DNA of 64,000 bases from Toxonevra muliebris (taxonomy: Eukaryota > Arthropoda > Insecta > Diptera > Pallopteridae): positions 22,495,883-22,559,882 of the forward strand of contig OY829329.1 in the NCBI GenBank assembly GCA_963691655.1, read 5' to 3'. Below are positions 57,956-64,000 of this stretch, one piece after another. Position 1 is the first letter of the stretch. Every line of letters begins with the position of its first letter. The translations under genes were made by a program, and so were the position numbers. Below the pieces are notes generated by a model. That model was not told where the DNA came from, ran no database searches, and saw only the letters and a program-made list of their open reading frames with translations.

Positions 57956-58384
57956 GAGGAAAGAAGGAATAAAGCAAGAAGACTCTGAAAAACAAAAAGA
58001 TAGAAAAAAAGCAAGAGGTAAGCAAGAGGATCGAAAACAAAAAAAAAAACAATGAAATAGGGAAAGAAAAAAAGAAGGGATGGAAAAAAACAAAAGGGCA
58101 TAAACTTTAAAGCCCAAAAACTTATTTTAGAATGATCTAAGAAGCAAGGGTTGCTGGGAACAAAAAAGCAAAGAGTCTGAATATTGTCAGCCCCTACGAA
58201 ACAAATTGATAGAGCTTCTACGATTTCAGACACCTACTTTATTATACTTACAAGTTTAGTTTTGCCTTTGCAATTTACTTTATAGTGGTAGCCGTACTCT
58301 AGACTGCTCAAAAATCCAAAAAACTTAAAATGTAAATTTTTTGCAGTGAAATGAAAAGCTTTTCGCTCCGCTGTTTGGATTCGA

Positions 58385-59677
58385 CATAGCTGTAAAAGTC
58401 TGCAATCAATTGGGATTTTAAATCACTGAAGTCACATTCAATGAATATCGTTTTGCGATTGCATTCATTGAATAGCAAATTTGACTATAAATTGTAAAAT
58501 TGAAATCATTAATCATTTCGCTGTCATTGACTAATTAATCATTTAGTTTAATCATGTGTGAATACGCTTTAAATGAAAAAATCAACTTACTCACTTGTAC
58601 AATCATTTGATACAAAAACAAGACTTATAATGATAATAATCAAAGCAATTTAGCAATTCAACAGTTTTCCCTTGTTTACTATGGTAATCCGCCCCAAGAA
58701 AAAATTTAGGGTCTCATTACATTTAATGACAGGAAAAGAAACAACAACTGATAACATTATATTTATGCTATGTACTTCTCGGCATATATGAAAATAAATA
58801 TGTATATCTAGTTTACCGGGAAGTAACTAACAGTAACAGACGTACTACGAAAGTAATTATTTTGAGAGACTCCTGTAATACTGAAACTCGTTCGATAATA
58901 TAACGAATTAGTGTTTTAATTGATTTTAGTTGTTGTTGGCATTTCTGCTTCTGATTTTTGTCTGGTAGTAAGTACAGGGTTGACCATATTAGGTGGACTT
59001 ATTAGCTAACACTAAAACTAGGACAAGAAACATCAGATCGACTAACGGCAACACGTTTTTGAATCCTTAGTTTTAGGAGATTTTTTCTATAGAGTAGTAG
59101 TTACCAATCGAATGCGCTGAAATGTTCACTTTTACATTAAGAAGTTATTTTGATGTTTTGAAGCTGATTGTTCATGAAAATGGTATGGAACACTTCTGGT
59201 CTCAACAAGACGGTACTTTCCTCCGCGTTCGCCAGATTTGAGACAGCTGGACTTTTTCCTCTGGGGCTACTTGAAATCAAAGGTTTGTTTCAACAATCCA
59301 AGGATTTAAATGAATGTGTCCACCTAATATGGCCAACCCTGAACCTTTTACTCTTTATTATTCACACCTAGATCTTGTAGAAATGATTTCGAGTGACTTC
59401 AAATGAATTCGAATGAATTCGACTAAATTTAGTTAAAGACTGCAATCAAAAGATTGCATTCAAATGATTTCAAAAATAAGATTTAAAATATGAATAATTA
59501 TTCGCTGATGGCAATATGATTAGGAATAATTTTTTTACATTCTTAATCAATTTCATTTCATTTTCATTTCATTTATTATTATTCTTAATCAATGAATAAA
59601 AAAAATGAATGCAATCATTTTGGAAAAAATATCAAATGATTTTTAGTGGCAAATGATTGCATTCTTTTACAGCTCCG
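58385..59677. mobile_element. hAT-type MITE, copy 3, 1293 bp, with nested insertion
   Basis: The left end CATAGCTGTAAAAGTCTGCA and the reverse complement of the right end, CGGAGCTGTAAAAGAATGCA, are inverted repeats of the same family as 21464-21879. The flanking octamers GGATTCGA (58377-58384) and GAATTCGG (59678-59685) agree at 6 of 8 positions, a plausible decayed target duplication. The interior is different from and longer than copy 1, and contains the mariner-type remnant at 58975-59341. Confidence 0.8.
58975..59341 (+). mobile_element. Internally deleted mariner/Tc1 element nested in the MITE
   Basis: Terminal inverted repeats of 24 bp match at 23 positions: the left starts CAGGGTTGACCATATTAGGT and the reverse complement of the right starts CAGGGTTGGCCATATTAGGT. 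Left-flanking TA is present (58973-58974); the right flank is AA, probably mutated. Inside, 59170-59320 encodes HFWSQQDG (second catalytic Asp block) fused directly to FPPRSPDLRQLDFFLWGYLK then SKV (third catalytic block). The segment between them and the N-terminal half are deleted. Confidence 0.85.
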
Positions 59678-62440
59678 GAATTCGGGAAGTTATATACTGT
59701 TGTCCTTTTTATTCGTGTATAAATATAACTCACACAACATGAATGGATGTGAAAAGCTCGATCAGGTCCCTCCATGGACTATAATAGTAATAGTAGTGCT
59801 ACTAAGTAATTGAAATTGCTCTTGGTATATTGTCCCAGTGAGGAGTTGAGAAACTCAGAGCTCTTGTAAATTCAGAGGTAGAGAAAGGAAGGGTTTGAAA
59901 TGTTATTCCGTTTATCGAAATACTGTCTGAATTTTCAACATAAATTATCATCATTATCATATCAGGGAATATTTAGGATCTGCCAGTACAAACTATTGAA
60001 TCCAAAGCTTGAGGAAGGGTGGAGGGTTTACTTTTTTTGTTCTTCACTAATAAATTTTTTTAATAAAATACTGTTTATATTAATTTTTACAAGGAAGGGG
60101 GACGGGGGTAATAGCAAATCGAGTGGATAAGTAAGAGAAATATGTTTTTTCTGTATTTTTTTCTTTACTGGAAAAACTATCATATCAAATATTTACTATT
60201 AAATTCTATAAATTTTTATCAGGAGGAGCTGCTTAGGAAAAACCATGACCAATTGCTCAATATAATAAATTTTTGAGTAATGATTACTACTAGCAACCTA
60301 CGTTTTTTCACTGATATTGCAGTTGGTATAGTTTTTAGGATGCATTCCTTATTGAGCGAATGTTCAACGTTAAACGAATGTTCACACCAAGTTTCCTGCT
60401 TCTCAGTGCCAAGTGGTTGAAAATAGGTGTTAATAAGTGAATTGGTCAATTAAGGTTGATTTTGGCAGATATATTTAAAAAAAACAAAAAAAAATATAAA
60501 AACTTAATCCTTAATCGGAACCACTGAGACCAGGTGGCATTGAAATTTGAATTTTTTTCACTAGAAACTTCTCTGCGATCTTTTGACTTTATATTTGGCT
60601 AAAAGTAGCCTATAGAAAAAAATTCCATACAAAACTTGATTTTGAAAGGTTTTTGTCAAACAATCCAATTCACAAATGGATTTCGCTAGAGCCAAAATGT
60701 TTTCGTAATCATCATAAAATAAACCGATGTTCATTTTTAGATGGGCCCAACAACAACTTTTTTTTCGTGATGTACTTTAATCATTGCATCTGAATCGATG
60801 GATATTAATTAGTTGCTCCACCGTTTGACGGTTGCCAAAAAAATATATAGAAAAAATATCGCCTAAAAGTATGCTAAAATAATTGCAGTCATCAAATATA
60901 TAAAAATCAACTTGGTTGTAATTGAATAAGTACTTACCCAAAAATAAAAGGTTCAAAAGTCAATAAACACAAGCGACAGGATATGCATAACTTATTTATG
61001 TTTTGAAAAAGGATAATAAAGAACAGAAAAAGAAGGAATTAATGCTATATATTTTTCATTGCATATTTTTATGTGTTTGAGTAAATTTTCGTAATTTTGA
61101 GTTGTGAGAGCGTTAGCGAAAATTCATTCCTTTGTGCGCCAAATATAAACGCAATACGCAACAAAAGAAAGCAAAATTCTGGTAGACGGAACAAGGACAT
61201 GAGAGACACAATACAAAAGCAAACACATAAACACACAGGACTCGACAGGACACGATACTGTTGCTAAAAAAAAAGGAGTAAAGTAAAAAAACTAAATGAA
61301 AGAATCCAAAACAAAAAAAAAAAACAGGGGAAATAAACTTAACGGAATGGAAAAATATATAAATTTCTATACATGCCGCAAAAGATTTTCAAAACTCCAA
61401 TGAAGAAAAAAATAAAAAAAAAGAAGCAACAAGGATGAAGAGTAGAAGAAGCAGCAGCAGAATAGGTACAACAAAAAGAAGGAAACAAATAGTGAAAAAA
61501 TACACAATAATTATAATAAAATGGTGCAATCGCAGGTTGAGGATTGGAAAACAAACCGAACGGATGGACATGGAAAGAAGCTCCAGCTCTGAAGGAAAAA
61601 AAAAACAACAAAATTTGTTAAAAATTTCCGCAGCATCATTGAAATTTTTGTTTGCAACTACACAAAAAAGAAAATAGACAAAACAAATAGAAAAGAATTT
61701 TTTAAAAAAGAGGAAAACATCAAAAAAGGATCACTATAAATATTATTTCATTTTTTTTTTCTGTTTTATTTTGTTTGTTGGTTATGTTATTTGGCGGAAG
61801 CTTCTCTCGTACTCTATTGCTATTGCTACTATTGTGTCCTTTTTATTTTTTATATAACAAAATATTTTAATGTTTATTTATATTTTTGTCCTATGAGCTA
61901 AATAAAAAAATACACACACAAATAAACATTTTTTAATGTGATGCAAACGAGAAAAAAGAAAAAAAAACACGGACAAACAGTAGGAAAAATCGGATGTGCT
62001 CAACGTCTCGTTTTTATATTATAATGCAAAAGGATTTGGCTCAAACAAAACACACTCTCGCGCAAAAAAAAAATGGGCAGGACACTGCCATCGTTAAAAC
62101 ACCTTTGCTGCGCTAAGTGCACAGTGGGATCGAATGCGATATTTACTATAAAAACTTCATACTTCATAAAAACAAACACACTTTTATAGGATTTCACCTT
62201 CCTCAAAGCTTTTGTGAGCAGCTTTAAATGAATCTTGCTTATACTTACATATCTTGGACCGAACATCATTCTGAGGAATCATTTTAAGTAATTTCTTCTC
62301 CATATTAATTCTTTGGTTTCTCTCATTTTTCTAAATTTTCCGTGCTTTTTTTAGGAAATTTTTTTTTTGGGTCTGCAATTTGTGCTCAACTGTCTTCAAA
62401 ATAGTTTCCTCGAAACTTGATACTTCTTTTTTTTTAAGAA
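59678..62440. other. Unassigned AT-rich non-coding DNA
   Basis: No gene, terminal repeat or array is recognised. Short A-runs and CA words occur at 61200-61330 and 61910-61960. Confidence 0.5.
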
Positions 62441-62689
62441 GAGAAGAAGTGTAGTGAAGAAATAGCCAGTGTGAAAAAGGTGGGAGGGCAGAAACTGTCT
62501 TGAAGGTAGAAACTGGAAGGATAGAAGAGGGAGAGAAGTGAGGGCAGAGAGCAGAGAAGGGAAATAGCGAGAAGAGAATATGGATTGAAAAAGAGCAAAA
62601 CAGAAGTGCTGGGGAATGAAGGAGTAGGGTAAATTAAGAACAAACCGAAAAGTAAAGAGGAAGAAAGGATCAATTCTGATGTGGACTCT

Positions 62690-63860
62690 GGTCTTCAGCT
62701 TAATTTTTGTTTTGGTCTTTGGTGTGGTCTTTGTTCTGGTCTTTGGTCTGGTCTTTTGTCAGGTCTTTAGTCTGGTCTTTGGTCTGGTCTTTGGTCTAGT
62801 CTTTGGTCTGGTCTTTGGTCTGGTCTTTGGTCTAGTCTTTTGTCAGGTCTTTTGTCAGGTCTTTTGTCAGGTCTTTTGTCAGGTCTTTTGTCAGGTCTTT
62901 TGTCAGGTCTTTTGTCAGTTCTTTTGTCAGGTCTTTTGTCAGGTCTTTGGTCTGGTCTTTGGTCTGGTCTTTGGTCTGGTCTTTGGTCTGGTCTTTGGTC
63001 TGGTCTTTGGTCTGGTCTTTGGTCTGGTCTTTGGTCTGGTCTTTGGTCTGGTCTTTGGTCTGGTCTTTGGTCTGGTCTTTGGTCTGGTCTTTGGTCTGGT
63101 CTTTGGTCTGGTCTTTGGTCTGGTCTTTGGTCTGGTCTTTGGTCTGGTCTTTGGTCTGGTCTTTGGTCTGGTCTTTGGTCTGGTCTTTGGTCTGGTCTTT
63201 GGTCTGGTCTTTGGTCTGGTCTTTGGTCTGGTCTTTGGTCTGGTCTTTGGTCTGGTCTTTGGTCTGGTCTTTGGTCTGGTCTTTGGTCTGGTCTTTGGTC
63301 TGGTCTTTGGTCTGGTCTTTGGTCTGGTCTTTGGTCTGGTCTTTGGTCTGGTCTTTGGTCTGGTCTTTGGTCTGGTCTTTGGTCTGGTCTTTGGTCTGGT
63401 CTTTGGTCTGGTCTTTGGTCTGGTCTTTGGTCTGGTCTTTGGTCTGGTCTTTGGTCTGGTCTTTGGTCTGGTCTTTGGTCTGGTCTTTGGTCTGGTCTTT
63501 GGTCTGGTCTTTGGTCTGGTCTTTGGTCTGGTCTTTGGTCTGGTCTTTGGTCTGGTCTTTGGTCTGGTCTTTGGTCTGGTCTTTGGTCTGGTCTCTGGTC
63601 TGGTCTCTGGTCTGGTCTCTGGTCTGGTCTTTGGTCTGATCCCTGGTCTGGTTTCTGGTCTGGTCTCTGGTCTAACCTTTGATTTGTTTTTTAGTCATGT
63701 TCGTAGGCTTGTCTTTGATCGAAAATTTTATCTAGTCTGGTTTGAACTGGTTTTGTCTTTAGTCTGCTCCCTTGTCTGGGTTCTCAACTGCTCTGATTTT
63801 GACTCCAGGCCAAAATGGTTTCTTCCCTGGTCTGGTCTCTGCTCTTGTCTCTAGTTTGGT
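62690..63860. repeat. 12-bp GGTCTGGTCTTT minisatellite, about 1.17 kb
   Basis: The core at 62945-63590 is an essentially perfect tandem of GGTCTGGTCTTT (about 54 units). To its left lies a block of about nine CAGGTCTTTTGT variant units (62837-62945). To its right are variants with GGTCTCTGGTCTGG, then decay. Since 12 is divisible by three, each plus frame repeats a four-residue product (for example FGLV); I do not treat these as genes. Confidence 0.97.
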
Positions 63861-64000
63861 CTCTGGTCCAGTGGATATTACAATAAACCAATTGCGCTGA
63901 AAAATTAAAATATGTTTGTATTAAAAGTGTTTTTAAATTTCAAAAACTCATTATGCAATTCTTGCCACAGTTCTCTGCAAACACACACAATGTTGCACTA

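Noticed and set aside
56607..58233. Very long open frames (440-480 codons) of Phe/Leu/Ser or Lys/Glu/Arg repeats on both strands
   Set aside because: They arise because the 8-bp GGAAGAAA unit contains no stop in any phase; overlapping frames are equally open and there is no domain or codon signal.
62679..63854. 391-codon frame of FGLV repeats and sister frames in other phases
   Set aside because: It is a product of a 12-bp tandem unit divisible by three; all plus phases are open, so there is no evidence of selection for one.

Overview
This window is non-coding, AT-rich eukaryotic DNA. It most resembles an intergenic or intronic stretch of a higher dipteran (fly) genome. The reasons are abundant CAA/CAG/GTT and TATG microsatellites, reverse-transcriptase relics of R1-, LOA/I-, Jockey-, CR1/Jockey- and RTE-like LINEs, a maT-type (DD37D) and a mauritiana-like (DD34D) mariner transposon, and tRNA-derived SINE-like units. 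I found no host protein-coding exon, rRNA or functional tRNA that I can support, and no bacterial-type system. Almost everything recognisable is a mobile element or a tandem array.

Layout. 0-3.4 kb: LINE fragments on the minus strand, with an apparently intact maT transposon at 264-1551 (TA-flanked, matched 26-bp terminal repeats, uninterrupted 336-codon transposase). 3.4-4.9 kb: a purine-rich tract followed by a pyrimidine-rich tract. 6.0-9.7 kb: a degenerate GTCGTAG-type array that appears to be split by two broken R1-like LINEs. 9.8-11.3 kb: trinucleotide-rich DNA. 11.4-12.4 kb: two Jockey-like pieces lying head to head. 12.9-18 kb: a Tc1-like relic, a hAT-like dispersed repeat and a decayed LOA/I-like LINE that keeps traces of endonuclease, RT, RNase H and the C-terminal part. 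20-24.3 kb: a 160-bp tandem repeat, two tandem tRNA-like modules, a hAT MITE with an exact 8-bp target duplication, an unidentified transposon-like coding relic and a second MITE copy. 26.3-28.9 kb: an RTE-like relic and a palindromic tandem array. 30.5-33.7 kb: a 21-bp minisatellite interrupted by a 5'-truncated LINE with an open 387-codon frame. 36.3-37.1 kb: a fold-back element. 41.4-43.6 kb: an old 12-bp-type array. 45.5-46.0 kb: two adjacent SINE-like units. 47.9-51.2 kb: an inverted copy of the 14-15 kb repeat, then a mauritiana-like mariner with damaged coding sequence, an inverted copy of the 38 kb repeat and a TTAA-flanked MITE. 51.6-53.7 kb: a degenerate minisatellite. 56.8-58.0 kb: an 8-bp GGAAGAAA array. 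58.4-59.7 kb: a third member of the hAT MITE family carrying a nested mariner remnant. 62.7-63.9 kb: a highly homogeneous 12-bp array.

The elements do not work together as a pathway. The window reads as a layered record of insertions, in which older arrays were split by LINEs and older MITEs were hit by mariners. The maT transposase is the one gene that looks able to encode a complete protein. The LINE at 32.2 kb keeps an intact RT palm but lacks its 5' half. The mariner at 49.1 kb has an in-frame loss in its DNA-binding domain plus a late frameshift. All identifications come from reading motifs by eye; no database search was run.
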